A stretch of 64,000 nucleotides of DNA from RGIG3701 sp030530205. Lineage in GTDB: Bacteria; Planctomycetota; Planctomycetia; Pirellulales; Thermoguttaceae. The notes beneath the pieces were generated by a model. The model did not search any database. It had not been told where the DNA came from and saw only the letters and a program-made list of their open reading frames with translations. The DNA lies in contig JAUMVK010000001.1 in assembly GCA_030530205.1 (NCBI GenBank), forward strand, positions 186,001 through 250,000, given 5' to 3'. The number at the start of each line of letters is the position of its first letter. Position 1 is the first letter of the stretch. This document shows positions 26,987 to 36,900 of the stretch, one piece after another. Position numbers and translations under genes: made by a program.

Positions 26987-29545
26987 ATGATAAAGCGCAC
27001 GATCCTGCTCACTACTGTTTTTGCAACTTTGCTTTCAGCCGCTTTTTCCGTCCAGGCGGCAAATTACGACTATTACTGGAAAGGTGGGGCAGGTAATTAC
27101 TTTGTACAAACCAACTGGCAATTAAGCGATGGTTCCGACGCGCCTGTCGCCCTGGATTCCAGTGGTAACGTGATCACTGCGTACGTCGTCGCTGATGACT
27201 CAAGTGTCAGTGTTAACTACAGTGTTCTTGGCCCCGCGGTCCGAAGCCTGACTATCGGTGGCGGAACGGGTTCTGCATCGGTTACGCGTTCCAGCTACAC
27301 GTTTACAATTGATTCAGATAAATTCATTTCCGTTCTGAATAATGGCTCGTTCACCGTTGGGAACACTTTGTTTATTAATGCTAATGGCACAATGACTGTC
27401 AATGGCGGATCGCTTACTACCAACGGCGTTGACGTCTCTGGGACGTTTGACTACACTTCTGCCAACAATTTTGTCAATGCTAATACGATCAACATCAATG
27501 CAGGCGGCAGTTTTAAGGTTGCCGGAAGCGGTCAATTCCGAATGAGCGGCGCTTCTGCGATCATGAATATCCAGGGCGGGAGCGCAACCGTTGACAGTAT
27601 TTCCTACATTGGCGTAACAGCAAACGGTGTCATAAATCAATCTGGCGGAAACGCAACCTTTAGCAATGCGCTTGTCTTTGGCTGGGGCGCTGGAAACGGG
27701 ACGTACAACCTATCCAACGGTACGCTCACAACCGAGTCGTTTGCGGGGTTGTGGTGTGCCAAATCCTCCGGTTTTAATACTTTTAACGTAACCGGCGGAA
27801 CGGCCAACTTCGGCAAGACAGGCAATTCCTTTGAAGTTGGATTATATAATGATGGGACAAATTATACTTGGACTCCCCAGAGTGTTGCCAACGTCTTCAA
27901 CCTGAATTCCGGAACGGTCAACGCGGCGGATACGTTTGCGGTCCAATACGGCGGGACGCTCAACGTCGCCAAGACGGCGGAGAACACCCTCGGCGACGGT
28001 GTTCTCAACGCCAAGGCGATCACGCTTACCCATACAGGCAACCTCAACATGTCGTCCGGGACGATCAACGTCGGTGAAGGCGGAATCAAGTCTTCTGACG
28101 GCGCTTACACCATCACTCTTTCCGGCGGAACGTTCGGGACCAACGGCGCGAGCTGGTCTTCGGCTTTGAACGCGGCGATTTCGGACAATACCGTCACCTT
28201 CGCACCGGCAGACGGCAAAACGATCACGTGGAGCGGCAATTTTACCAAAGAAAACAATTCTGATCGCGGCACGATAAGAAAGACAGGCGCTGGAACGTTG
28301 GCGTTTAATTCAACGTCAGATACTAGTGCCAATACAATTGACGCTAACTTGACTATAGACGAAGGCACTGTTATATTGAACCAGAGTCCTGGCGGCGACA
28401 ACCGATTTGCGGATGGCGTTGTAGTTAAAGTAAACGCTGGCGGTAAGCTCCAGTGTAACGCGCATGATTCCATAGGATATGGATCAAGTGCGGTTACATT
28501 TGAACTGAATGGCGGAGAATTGGCAATTCAGAGCTCTCCTAACGAAACTTTAATAAACAAGACCGTTAAGTTAAAAGGAGGCACTGTTAGTACATTATCT
28601 AATAATATGATGGATATTTGCGCTAACGGAAACGCTTTCATCGTTGAAGCCGAAACAGGAGCTACTGCACAAAACCCAACAACATCATACATTAAAGGTT
28701 GGCTCAGATTACGAAACACAACTGATTTTGAAATAACTGTCAATGAAAATGCCAAATTGGTTGTCGATAAGAATTTTGGCATTTATGATAATTCTGAATC
28801 AACCAAGCCGCTTGTAAAACGTGGTTCCGGCGTCCTGGTTTTCGAAGGCAATAACTCATATACTCAAGGTACAAAGATTTCAGCAGGTACCTTGATTCTT
28901 ACAGAAAACGGTTCGCTGGGAACCGGCGCGGTCGTCAACGAGGCGTCTTTGGTATTCGCTCACGATTCAGAGCAGACGTTTACCAATGCCGTTTCCGGTA
29001 ATGGGACCGTTACCAAAACGGGCGCGGGAAGACTGAAAATCAATGCCGCGAATGGGTTCCAGGCTTCTGAACTGATCGTCTCCAATGGGCGGCTCGATTT
29101 CCTGGGAACCATGACCGGCGGGATCACGGTTAACCCGAACACGGTTTTCTCCCCCGGCAATTCGGTCGGCACGGCAGATGTTAACGGCTTGTTCTCCCTC
29201 GGATCGGGCGCCACGCTGCTGCTGGAACAGGACTCCGCCGGGATGGACCTTCTGAAAGCCACGTTCTTTGATGTCGCTTCCGGGACCATTGATCTGGAGA
29301 TGGGTTCGGTTCAGCCGGGCAAAACGTATGCGATCATTCAGAATACGTCGGAAGTTTTTGGACCTGATCGTGGTGTAGATTTCTGGACGTCTTTGCTGAC
29401 GGCCTCAGACGCTAATTACTGGAAATTGTCCGTTGACGGCGATACGGTTTACGCGACGATCGACGCCAATGCCGTTCCGGAACCTTCCACGTGGCTGCTG
29501 CTTCTGTTCGGCACGTTCGGCCTGCTCTACTGGCGGAAGAAATAA
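26987..29545 (+). CDS. PEP-CTERM surface protein with autotransporter-type beta-strand repeats
   Basis: This 852-residue protein has a signal peptide (residues 1-25, ending VQAA). The middle is Gly/Asn/Thr/Ser-rich with repeating turns such as GGSFKVAGSGQF, NVTGGTANFGKTG and GTKISAGTLILTENGSLGTG, as in autotransporter-associated beta-strand repeats (probable beta-helix). The C-terminus is VPEPSTWLLLLFGTFGLLYW plus RKK: the PEP motif, a TM helix and a basic tail recognised by exosortase. It is thus expected to be sorted to the cell envelope or matrix. GGAG lies 8 nt before the ATG. There is no autotransporter beta-barrel, so secretion relies on exosortase-type processing elsewhere in the genome. 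Confidence 0.85.
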   Translation: MIKRTILLTTVFATLLSAAFSVQAANYDYYWKGGAGNYFVQTNWQLSDGSDAPVALDSSGNVITAYVVADDSSVSVNYSVLGPAVRSLTIGGGTGSASVTRSSYTFTIDSDKFISVLNNGSFTVGNTLFINANGTMTVNGGSLTTNGVDVSGTFDYTSANNFVNANTININAGGSFKVAGSGQFRMSGASAIMNIQGGSATVDSISYIGVTANGVINQSGGNATFSNALVFGWGAGNGTYNLSNGTLTTESFAGLWCAKSSGFNTFNVTGGTANFGKTGNSFEVGLYNDGTNYTWTPQSVANVFNLNSGTVNAADTFAVQYGGTLNVAKTAENTLGDGVLNAKAITLTHTGNLNMSSGTINVGEGGIKSSDGAYTITLSGGTFGTNGASWSSALNAAISDNTVTFAPADGKTITWSGNFTKENNSDRGTIRKTGAGTLAFNSTSDTSANTIDANLTIDEGTVILNQSPGGDNRFADGVVVKVNAGGKLQCNAHDSIGYGSSAVTFELNGGELAIQSSPNETLINKTVKLKGGTVSTLSNNMMDICANGNAFIVEAETGATAQNPTTSYIKGWLRLRNTTDFEITVNENAKLVVDKNFGIYDNSESTKPLVKRGSGVLVFEGNNSYTQGTKISAGTLILTENGSLGTGAVVNEASLVFAHDSEQTFTNAVSGNGTVTKTGAGRLKINAANGFQASELIVSNGRLDFLGTMTGGITVNPNTVFSPGNSVGTADVNGLFSLGSGATLLLEQDSAGMDLLKATFFDVASGTIDLEMGSVQPGKTYAIIQNTSEVFGPDRGVDFWTSLLTASDANYWKLSVDGDTVYATIDANAVPEPSTWLLLLFGTFGLLYWRKK

Positions 29546-29550
29546 AACTT

Positions 29551-29708
29551 ACGGGGACGACGCTTCCAGCGTCGTCACAAAAATATAACTTACGGGGACG
29601 TCGCTTCCAGCGTCGTCACAAAAATATAACTTACGGAGACGACGCTTCCAGCGTCGTCTTTTAAAAATGTCTTTATTTTTATGACAACGCTGGAAGCGTC
29701 GTCCCCGT
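29551..29708. repeat. Array of four short hairpin repeats (three direct, one inverted)
   Basis: Units at 29551-29576, 29592-29617 and 29633-29658 share ACGGGGACG and a hairpin with arms GACGACGCT and AGCGTCGTC around TCC, in 41-bp direct repeats joined by ACAAAAATATAACTT. A fourth unit (29683-29708) is inverted. They fill the gap between convergent genes and may work as terminators. Confidence 0.9.
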
Positions 29709-29719
29709 ATGAGAGATAT

Positions 29720-30316
29720 TTAATACACTTCTGTTGGCATAAATTCGATTTTCGCCTCGCGTTCCGGGCCGACGACTTTCACGCTTTTGACCGCGGCACG
29801 GCCCGAGGGGAGGACGCGGAGCGTGACCTCGACGGTCTGCTGGTCCCGGGCGTTCCGCATCGCCTCTTCGATCGCGCGGCCAGTCCCTTCCTGAAGGAAA
29901 AACTGCTCGATCCCGTACCGGATGGGGGTCGAGTAATAAGACTCCCTGGTCATTCCACGGATCGCGACGAAACCGGCGTCTTTCCTGTTTTTGCCCGGGA
30001 AGTCGAACGTCTGTTTTTCCATCTCCCAGAAATGCGTGCCCGGTGCCGGTTTCAGGATCGTGTACACGTACCGGCCTTTCATATTTTCATGCTTTTCCCG
30101 GGCGGCTTCTTGCAGGTCTTTGGTCAGCCGGCTGAACGGGTAGTTCAGAATCACATAATCGCCGCGGAACGGATCCCTCGGATCGACCGGTTCTGTGCGG
30201 ACCGTCACTTCGACCGCGTCTTCCACCCAAAACGGCATACTGTACCACGCCACCAACCCGGCAAGGAGCGCAAACTGCGCGAGAATGACGACCGTAATAT
30301 AAAACGCACGCTTCAT
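29720..30316 (-). CDS. GDYXXLXY-domain membrane protein
   Basis: This protein of 198 residues has one N-terminal TM helix (about 5-28) and then an extracytoplasmic domain. The family signature GDYVILNY (GDYxxLxY) follows DPRDPFR at about residues 45-60. GDYXXLXY proteins occur directly downstream of DUF2157 membrane proteins, as here, where only 4 nt separate the two genes; the pair's function is unknown. The gene ends in front of the hairpin-repeat array. Confidence 0.88.
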   Translation of the reverse strand: MKRAFYITVVILAQFALLAGLVAWYSMPFWVEDAVEVTVRTEPVDPRDPFRGDYVILNYPFSRLTKDLQEAAREKHENMKGRYVYTILKPAPGTHFWEMEKQTFDFPGKNRKDAGFVAIRGMTRESYYSTPIRYGIEQFFLQEGTGRAIEEAMRNARDQQTVEVTLRVLPSGRAAVKSVKVVGPEREAKIEFMPTEVY

Positions 30317-30320
30317 GGGG

Positions 30321-31712
30321 TCACGCTCCTTTCTTCGCTTTGAACCAGTAAAACGCGAAGCCGAACATCACGACGGCGCAGAAGAAGAAAAGCCCCGCCG
30401 CGCCGAGCATCCCGCCCACGTCGCCGAACAGGTCGAAGTAGCGAAGCACCGACCAGAGCAGGAAGTAAAGCACGCCGAACGTGAAAGCCGAAAGCACCGA
30501 CTTGTGCAGACCGAAATGGATGAACGAGAGCGCCAGAACAAACATGAAAATGTTCTGAGCGGCCACGAGGCCCCCGAACCACGTGTCGAACTTCAGGATC
30601 GAAGTGTAGCGGATCAGGAAAAGCACGCAGGCGGCGTAGATTCCGGTCAGGATCAGGAGCAGATTCTGCCTCACGAATTTCCTCGCAGGAGCCTTCGCCG
30701 ACATCAGCGCGAGCGTCAGGAGGAACAGAAACTCCAGCGCGATCGGGAAGGCGTAAAAGCTCAAGTCGGGATTATAGCGGTACCAGTGGATTTCATTGAA
30801 TGAAAACGGGATCAGGCCCGCGCCGAACATCAGCGTCCCGACCACCACGAGAAGCTGCGAGGCGGGCGAGAGTTTTCCAGCCGCGCGGACTTGGGAAATG
30901 AGCCGGGGCACGAGAGTCAGGAGCGTTCCACAAACCACGTAGTAGAACGAGGTCCCGTAAGGCCCGTTCCATGCCCCCGGGAACCAGGCGATCCACCAGA
31001 GGAGCACGATCGCGTAGAAAAACCGGACCGTCGCCCGGCTTCGGCTTCCGGCCTCCAGCCACGGCGTGACCCAGTAACCCAGCGCGAGCAGGACCGGAAC
31101 CGACCAGCAAACGTTGGGCACGTTCTGTGCCCAGGTCCCCCCAAACAAACGCAGGAAACCGGGCGCGAGGTGGGAGTAGCCGCAAATTTCCCACGGGATC
31201 CAAATCAGGAGCAAGGCACAAACCAGGGCATGCACCACCGGCGTACGGAGGCCGATCGCCAGCGCCAGACTCCCGACCGCCCAGTACCAGAGCAGATCGG
31301 GCGCGTGGGCCGAAACGTGGAAAATCTGACCGATTTGCCAGATCCCCACGCCGAACAGGATCGCGCCGAAGAAAAACGCCACCTCGGAAAGAACCGGGTG
31401 TTTTCGGGCCCCGAAAACGCCGCCCGCAATGTACGCCACGGCCATGGAACCGAACACGATCGTGAGTTTCTCTACGGCCGTCATTGCCGCCCAGTTGAAA
31501 CTCACGAGGAGAAAAATCGAAAGCCCGAGCAGAAAAACCCCGAGCGACAGGATCGTCAAAAGGCCGGTCCGCTGGAGGGATTCCGTTCGGGAAGGGACCT
31601 CGTACCGGGCGAGGATCGACCCTCGCGTTTCCTCCGTAATGAGTCGGTCCTGAACCCACTCCCGGGACTCTTTCTCGAGAAACTGAAAGCTGGCGTGGGT
31701 GAGTTTTTGCAT
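30321..31712 (-). CDS. DUF2157 polytopic membrane protein
   Basis: This protein of 463 residues has a soluble N-terminus of about 55 residues (MQKLTHASFQFLEKESREWV, a helical DUF2157-type start). Some 12-13 hydrophobic segments follow, for example LLTILSLGVFLLGLSIFLLVSF and VEKLTIVFGSMAVAYIAGGVFGA. Its partner GDYXXLXY gene is 4 nt downstream. No catalytic motif is visible. A prepilin-like gene ends just upstream on the other side (31735-32799, same strand), so all three may be cotranscribed. Confidence 0.85.
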   Translation of the reverse strand: MQKLTHASFQFLEKESREWVQDRLITEETRGSILARYEVPSRTESLQRTGLLTILSLGVFLLGLSIFLLVSFNWAAMTAVEKLTIVFGSMAVAYIAGGVFGARKHPVLSEVAFFFGAILFGVGIWQIGQIFHVSAHAPDLLWYWAVGSLALAIGLRTPVVHALVCALLLIWIPWEICGYSHLAPGFLRLFGGTWAQNVPNVCWSVPVLLALGYWVTPWLEAGSRSRATVRFFYAIVLLWWIAWFPGAWNGPYGTSFYYVVCGTLLTLVPRLISQVRAAGKLSPASQLLVVVGTLMFGAGLIPFSFNEIHWYRYNPDLSFYAFPIALEFLFLLTLALMSAKAPARKFVRQNLLLILTGIYAACVLFLIRYTSILKFDTWFGGLVAAQNIFMFVLALSFIHFGLHKSVLSAFTFGVLYFLLWSVLRYFDLFGDVGGMLGAAGLFFFCAVVMFGFAFYWFKAKKGA

Positions 31713-31734
31713 ACGAACCCCTCCAATTTGAGTG

Positions 31735-32799
31735 TTACTCTAACGATGCGCCGCTGGCGGCCTGGCTGTCTGCGCGGGAACCCTTTGCCGTGTAAACCTC
31801 CGCGTCCACGGAGTACGAGACGCGCTGCACGGAGGCGTCGCACATCGCCATCCCCAACGAGCCGGCGTGGGCGCTTCCGAACCAGGGAGTATTTCCGCCG
31901 AAACCGTCACGGTCCTGCATCGGTGGACGGGCGTTGCTTCCGCGGCTGAATGTCGTACCGCTCCAGTCACCGCAGTAGGTCGTGCGGATCTGGTCGATGT
32001 CCGCGCCGTAAAGCATCGTGTAGTCGTCGTTTGTTTCTTTGCCGCCACCCCCCATGTCGATCGTGTTGTAAAGCCTCGGCTGGTGGAATTTCTCGCCGAA
32101 GAGGAACGTATTGCTCATTCCATCGCGGATCTCGCCGACCGTCACGTGCGAGTACGCGAACATGACGCCGGTCTGTTGGGTGGCGAAATTGGGCCAGCTA
32201 TTCTGCGTACGGAACGTAGCGTTTTCGGAGGGGGATTTTCCGACGTAATCGTGGTGGTTCCCCTTGCTGGCATTATTCGTTCCCCAGTTGGCGGCGTAGT
32301 CTGTTTTGCTCCCCGGGTTGGCCATGTTCGAGTTTTCAAGACCCTGGTAGCCTTTCGACTCGTAAAGCATCACCGGACGCCGGGACGGGCAAATGAAAGG
32401 CGAGAGAGGAACGGACTGCATTTCGGCCGCTTTCGTTTTCTGAGTTCCAGATGGATTTTCCGGGAGTTGGCCGTCCGTCGGGAGCATAAACAGGGCGTTC
32501 TGTTCAAGCGCCGGGAGGATCTGGTAGCACCAGCTGCCGGGCTGCTTTTGACCAAAGCCTCCGTCCGGGTCGCCGCACCAGTGGTAGCCCCAACCACCAC
32601 CGGGAAGCGACTTGGATTGACTTTCGACGTTCATGGCGGCAAGGCCCAACTGTTTCAGATTGTTGCCGCACTGCATCACTCGTGCCGCCTCGCGTGCCTG
32701 CTGAACGGCCGGGAGCAGAAGCCCGACCAACATTCCAATGATCGCGATCACGACCAGCAGCTCGACGAGCGTAAATCCTGATTTTCGTGTTCGGTTCAT
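31735..32799 (-). CDS. DUF1559 prepilin-like protein
   Basis: This 354-residue protein starts MNRTRKSGFTLVELLVVIAI, a prepilin leader, then GMLVGLLLPAVQQAREAARVMQC. The DUF1559 body has CPSRRPVMLYESKGYQGL and a C-terminal SAHAGSLGMAMCDASVQRVSYSVD. It is a close paralogue of the protein at 8638-9693, sharing the leader, the GGWGYHWCGDPDGGFG-like segment and the tail ASGASLE/ASGASVQ. AGGGAAA precedes the ATG, and a promoter lies at 32844-32872. Confidence 0.9.
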   Translation of the reverse strand: MNRTRKSGFTLVELLVVIAIIGMLVGLLLPAVQQAREAARVMQCGNNLKQLGLAAMNVESQSKSLPGGGWGYHWCGDPDGGFGQKQPGSWCYQILPALEQNALFMLPTDGQLPENPSGTQKTKAAEMQSVPLSPFICPSRRPVMLYESKGYQGLENSNMANPGSKTDYAANWGTNNASKGNHHDYVGKSPSENATFRTQNSWPNFATQQTGVMFAYSHVTVGEIRDGMSNTFLFGEKFHQPRLYNTIDMGGGGKETNDDYTMLYGADIDQIRTTYCGDWSGTTFSRGSNARPPMQDRDGFGGNTPWFGSAHAGSLGMAMCDASVQRVSYSVDAEVYTAKGSRADSQAASGASLE

Positions 32800-32843
32800 A
32801 GTATTTCCCTTTTAAATCTGAAAAAAATTCTCCTTTTCTTTTT

Positions 32844-32872
32844 ATTTTAACATTTTTTAAAATTTTGTGCAA
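32844..32872 (-). promoter_or_regulatory. Promoter of the prepilin-like gene 31735-32799
   Basis: On the minus strand TTGCAC (32867-32872) and TAAAAT (32844-32849) are 17 nt apart, about 45 nt before the ATG at 32799. It diverges from the nadE promoter. Confidence 0.55.
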
Positions 32873-32904
32873 GGGGAGAGAAAAAATTTTTTTCCTCAAG
32901 GGGC

Positions 32905-32933
32905 TTTACAGGGCGCGGCTCGTGTGATATAAT
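32905..32933 (+). promoter_or_regulatory. Promoter of nadE
   Basis: TTTACA (32905-32910), 17 nt, TATAAT (32928-32933). The resulting leader is about 150 nt long. It has GTGGAATG near its start and CATTCCAC near its end (about 33043), which could pair. Confidence 0.6.
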
Positions 32934-33089
32934 TTTTAGTGTGGAATGTGGAGAGTGGAGTTTCGCTTCGCTTCGCGCAATGTAAGCCCCAGAAAGATTT
33001 CCCCCCAAAAAAACCGTCGGCTTTTTGAGTCCACACTCCCATTCCACTCTTCATACTCCATACGAAAAACGTTGAAAAAAGGATTTAAA

Positions 33090-33851
33090 ATGCTTCGTGA
33101 TTGGGCCAAAGAAACGGATGAACGAGTCGCGTGGATCCGCAAAATCATCGGGAAAACCGAGAGCAGTCCTGGAATGGGGATCGTGTACGGAAACAGCGGC
33201 GGGAAAGACTGCACGCTGGCCGGGATCTTATGCAGGAAAGCCACGGAAAATATTCTGGGCGTCATCATGCCGTGCCAGAGTTCCTGCAATTTCGGGACGG
33301 ACCGTGAACACGCGCTTCTGGCGGCCGAGCAGTTCGGGATCCCCACGGTGGAAGTGGATCTTTCGACCGTGAAAACCACCTTCCTTGACGTGCTTGACCC
33401 GGTCCTTTTGGAAATGAATCTTCCGGAAGAGTCGCAGGCGAAAGGGAAAATGAACGTGAACCCACGCCTCCGTATGCTGACGCTCTACACGCTTGCGCAG
33501 TCACGCGGCGCACTGGTCTGCGGGACGGGAAACCGCTCCGAGCTGGCGATGGGGTACTTCACGAAATGGGGCGACGGCGCATTCGACTTCAACCCGATCG
33601 CAGACCTGACCGCTACGGAAATTTTCGATTTCCTTCGTTTCCTCGGCGCACCGGACGTGATCATTAACAAAGCGCCCTCGGCTGGGCTTTTTGAGGGTCA
33701 GACCGACGAATCGGAAATGGGGATCACGTACGCTGAAATCGATGAGATCCTCCTTCACGGAACCGGAACGCCTGAAAACCTTGCGAAAGTCCAGCGAGCC
33801 ATGAACGCTACAGGGCACAAGCGGAAAATGCCTCCGAAATTCGGGGATTGA
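33090..33851 (+). CDS. nadE: NH3-dependent NAD+ synthetase
   Basis: This 253-residue enzyme adenylates and amidates nicotinic acid adenine dinucleotide to NAD+. It has the N-type ATP pyrophosphatase loop YGNSGGKDCTLAG (the family usually has SGGxDS, so the Ser is Cys here). Other marks are GTGNRSELAMGYFTKWGDGA for NaAD and ATP binding, NPIADLTATEIF, and the PSAGLFEGQTDESEMG segment. No glutaminase domain is fused, so ammonia is the likely donor. AAGGA lies 6 nt before the ATG at 33090; longer in-frame starts would translate the promoter-proximal leader. The next gene begins within about 60 nt. Confidence 0.9.
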   Translation: MLRDWAKETDERVAWIRKIIGKTESSPGMGIVYGNSGGKDCTLAGILCRKATENILGVIMPCQSSCNFGTDREHALLAAEQFGIPTVEVDLSTVKTTFLDVLDPVLLEMNLPEESQAKGKMNVNPRLRMLTLYTLAQSRGALVCGTGNRSELAMGYFTKWGDGAFDFNPIADLTATEIFDFLRFLGAPDVIINKAPSAGLFEGQTDESEMGITYAEIDEILLHGTGTPENLAKVQRAMNATGHKRKMPPKFGD

Positions 33852-33907
33852 GTTCTGCGTTTTCGTTTCCTTTTTTAGTTCGTATTTCTCCAATCCATAG
33901 CCGAAAA

Positions 33908-36900
33908 ATGCGTCCCATTCAGCGTCAACTCGATCATTTTCGCGATGCGTTACGGCATCATGCGGCAGAGTACGCGCTGGAGGTGGTTTTCATCTCGATC
34001 GGGGGCCTTTTTTTGCTCGGCTCCGGTTTGGATTTTGCACTTTGGCGGTGGAAATTCTGGGAGTTTCCCCTGCTGCGTTGGCTGATTCTAGCGGGAACGC
34101 TGGCGGTTCTGGCGCTTGAAGGCCGTTTTTTGTTCCGGTTTTTCCGAAAAATCCCCAGGACCCGATTTGAAACCTTTCATTTTTTGCGTGCCATGCAAAA
34201 TCTGCCGACTCCCTCCTCCGTTCAGCCGCCCGAACTTCCGAAGCAGCTGGAAAACGCGCTGGACTTTCTGGAACATCCACAGCCCGCAGCGGGTGAGGAA
34301 TTGCGTGAGGCAGTGATTGCTCAGACGGATGCGGAAATGGCGGGGTTTCGTGTTTCTGACTGGCTCCGGCTTGAACGCTTTTGGCGGGTACGCTGGATTC
34401 TGCGCGGTTTGACTATTCTGTTTTTCTTTGCGTTCGCGGTTCTGGCGGCACAATGCGGCGAGAACGGTCCCGTAGCCGTCGAGCGTTTCGTTATGCCCTG
34501 GAAGACGGAAAATGCGTGGAAACTTGATTTTCGGCCGCAGTGGAAAGGACTTCCCAAGGAGATTTTGGCTGGCGAATCGTTTAACGCTGAAATCACACTC
34601 AAGAAGGACGCCCCGTTTGTTCAGGTCGTAGTTTGGGCCTCTAAAGACGCCCAGGAACCTCTTCAGATTTTGCGCGTAGAACCGATTTTCGGCCGGTTCC
34701 TCGTGCGAATCCCCAACGTTCAAAATTCGTTTTGGGTTTCTGTTTGTATGCCGGGTGAAAATCCCGCGCAGGGTGAACGTTTGCCCGTCAAGGTCAACAC
34801 GTACCCGCGTTTGACTAACGCGCTTTTACGGCTCCAGCCACCAGCCTCTACACATCAGAAAGCGTCCGAAACCGGCTGGGAAATCACCGGCCTTACGGGG
34901 TCCAGGATCGGTGTCATGGTCGCGGCCGATCGACCTCTTCAAAAGGCCCGAATCCGCTTTTCAAACGGCACCTACATCCCCGGAGAATCCGTTCAGGGGT
35001 GGGGGGATCGCGTTTTCAAATTCCGTTTTGAACTTTTGCAGGATTGCGACTACTGGCTGGAACTGACCGATCAGACGGGGCTGACCGGCGTTTTGGAGCG
35101 TCACCCGATTCGTACGCGGGAAGACCTTCGCCCAATCGTGATCTGCGAATCACCAGAAGACGGGCGCCCGTTCCTCCCGGGGGCGAAACTTCCGCTGAAG
35201 TTTCTGGCCCAGGACGATTTTGGCCTGACCTCTGTCGGTTTCCAGTGGGTCACTGAAAAGCCGGACGCGGGAACGGTGAGTGGTTTTTCATTCCCGCAGA
35301 CCAACGATGGAACACCGAAGTGGACTGTTTTCAGCGTCTGGGACGCGGCAGATCCTGAAACGGGCGAGATCCTTGATGAGCCGCTTCCCCTTTCGCAGAC
35401 GGCTGAATTTACGTGGGATTTAGCGTCCGTTCCGCTTGAGGCCGGAATGCGGCTGAGGGTCGAAGCGTTTGCAACCGATTCGGAAGGAAAAAGGACGGTT
35501 GGCGAAACATTTTATTTCCTTGCAGTCACGCCTGAGGAGATGCAACTCCGTGCGTTCCAGCAGTGGGTTTCCATCACGCAGGAGCTCCGCCGGATTGGGG
35601 ATTTACTTACTCGATGCCAAAAACGCCTTGACGATTCCTTCAGGGAAAATGTTCAGGAAACTGCCAGTTTCCTCGCACAGGGAATGGAAACCATTCAGCG
35701 GCTTCTGGATTCGCGGTCCCCGAACGGCCTGCCAACAGCTCTTGAAAGTCTGGAGCAGGAACTCGATGGAAACCCGGAGTTCCCGTTCCATGCCTCGGTT
35801 TCATCCAGGACTCAACTTCAGAATCTGCGTGAACTGCGCAGATTGCTTGACGAATTGGAATCCGGCCCGATCCCGGAATTGAACCGTGAAATCGTTCTGC
35901 TTTCAAAATCTCTCCAGCTTCCTGGAGGAACGGCCCCCGAGAAATTTGAATTCTTCAGGAAACAACTGAAGCGGGAATTGGTGCAAATCCTGCAGATCCT
36001 GAGCCCACAACTGAAAAAATGGAATCGCGAGGAATTTTCTGACGCAATGGTCCGGGATTTTGAAGCGTTGGCGGAACGGCAGAAGAAACTGACAGAAACC
36101 CTTCAGCCGATTCTTTCTCAGGCGCAAAACCGTACACCGATGGAAATTCGTCTGGAACACGCCGCGGCGATTCAGTCGGCTGAAGAAGAAATCTGGGCGA
36201 TCCGTTCGGAACTGGAACGTTTTTTGGTTCAGTACGATGAAATTTTTGACGAGGATTTTCGGCAGAAAAACGTTCCTTTCATTCGGGGTGGTTTGGAAAC
36301 GGAACTGCACACACTACAGGAAAACCGCCTGTGGGATTTCCAGAGGTTGAACGTCCGATTGAACATTACGTTTGAAGCGGCCATAAAATCACTGAGTCCG
36401 CAATCACCCAATCCGCTGCGGGAGGAACTTCAGGTTTTCGGTCGAATGCTCGCCAGTGAAGAAAAAATCCTTCATCTTTTGGAAGAAACAAACGCGCCGG
36501 AAAACGTGGTAAAGCAGAACGAAACCGATGTAGTACCGCTTACAAGGATGCGCAGGAAAGCGTTTCGTGACTGCGCGGGCGTTCAAAGTCTGGCGCTTTC
36601 CTGTTTCGCCCAACGGGAAAATGGGCGGAAACCCGCTCTGCCTCGTGTTTTAGCGCCTCTTTGGAACGCACTGGCGGCCAATTTCCAGGTTTCCATTGAA
36701 GACTTTCAGACCATTTCCGTGCATCATGCGCCGCCGCTGGAACTCCTTCAGGATCAATATACGCTCCAGCTTCAGATTTTCGACCAGATCGCGGAACTCA
36801 CGCAAATTGCTGACGGGTTGACGCCGGAAATGGGGACGCTCGTCAAAAATTCGGATTTCGAAAATCGTCTTTCCAATCCGAAAAAAACTGGGATTTCTGA

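Noticed and set aside
29551..29708. CRISPR array
   Set aside because: There are only three direct units, the spacers are identical (ACAAAAATATAACTT) and no cas genes are near; the units are dispersed hairpin repeats.
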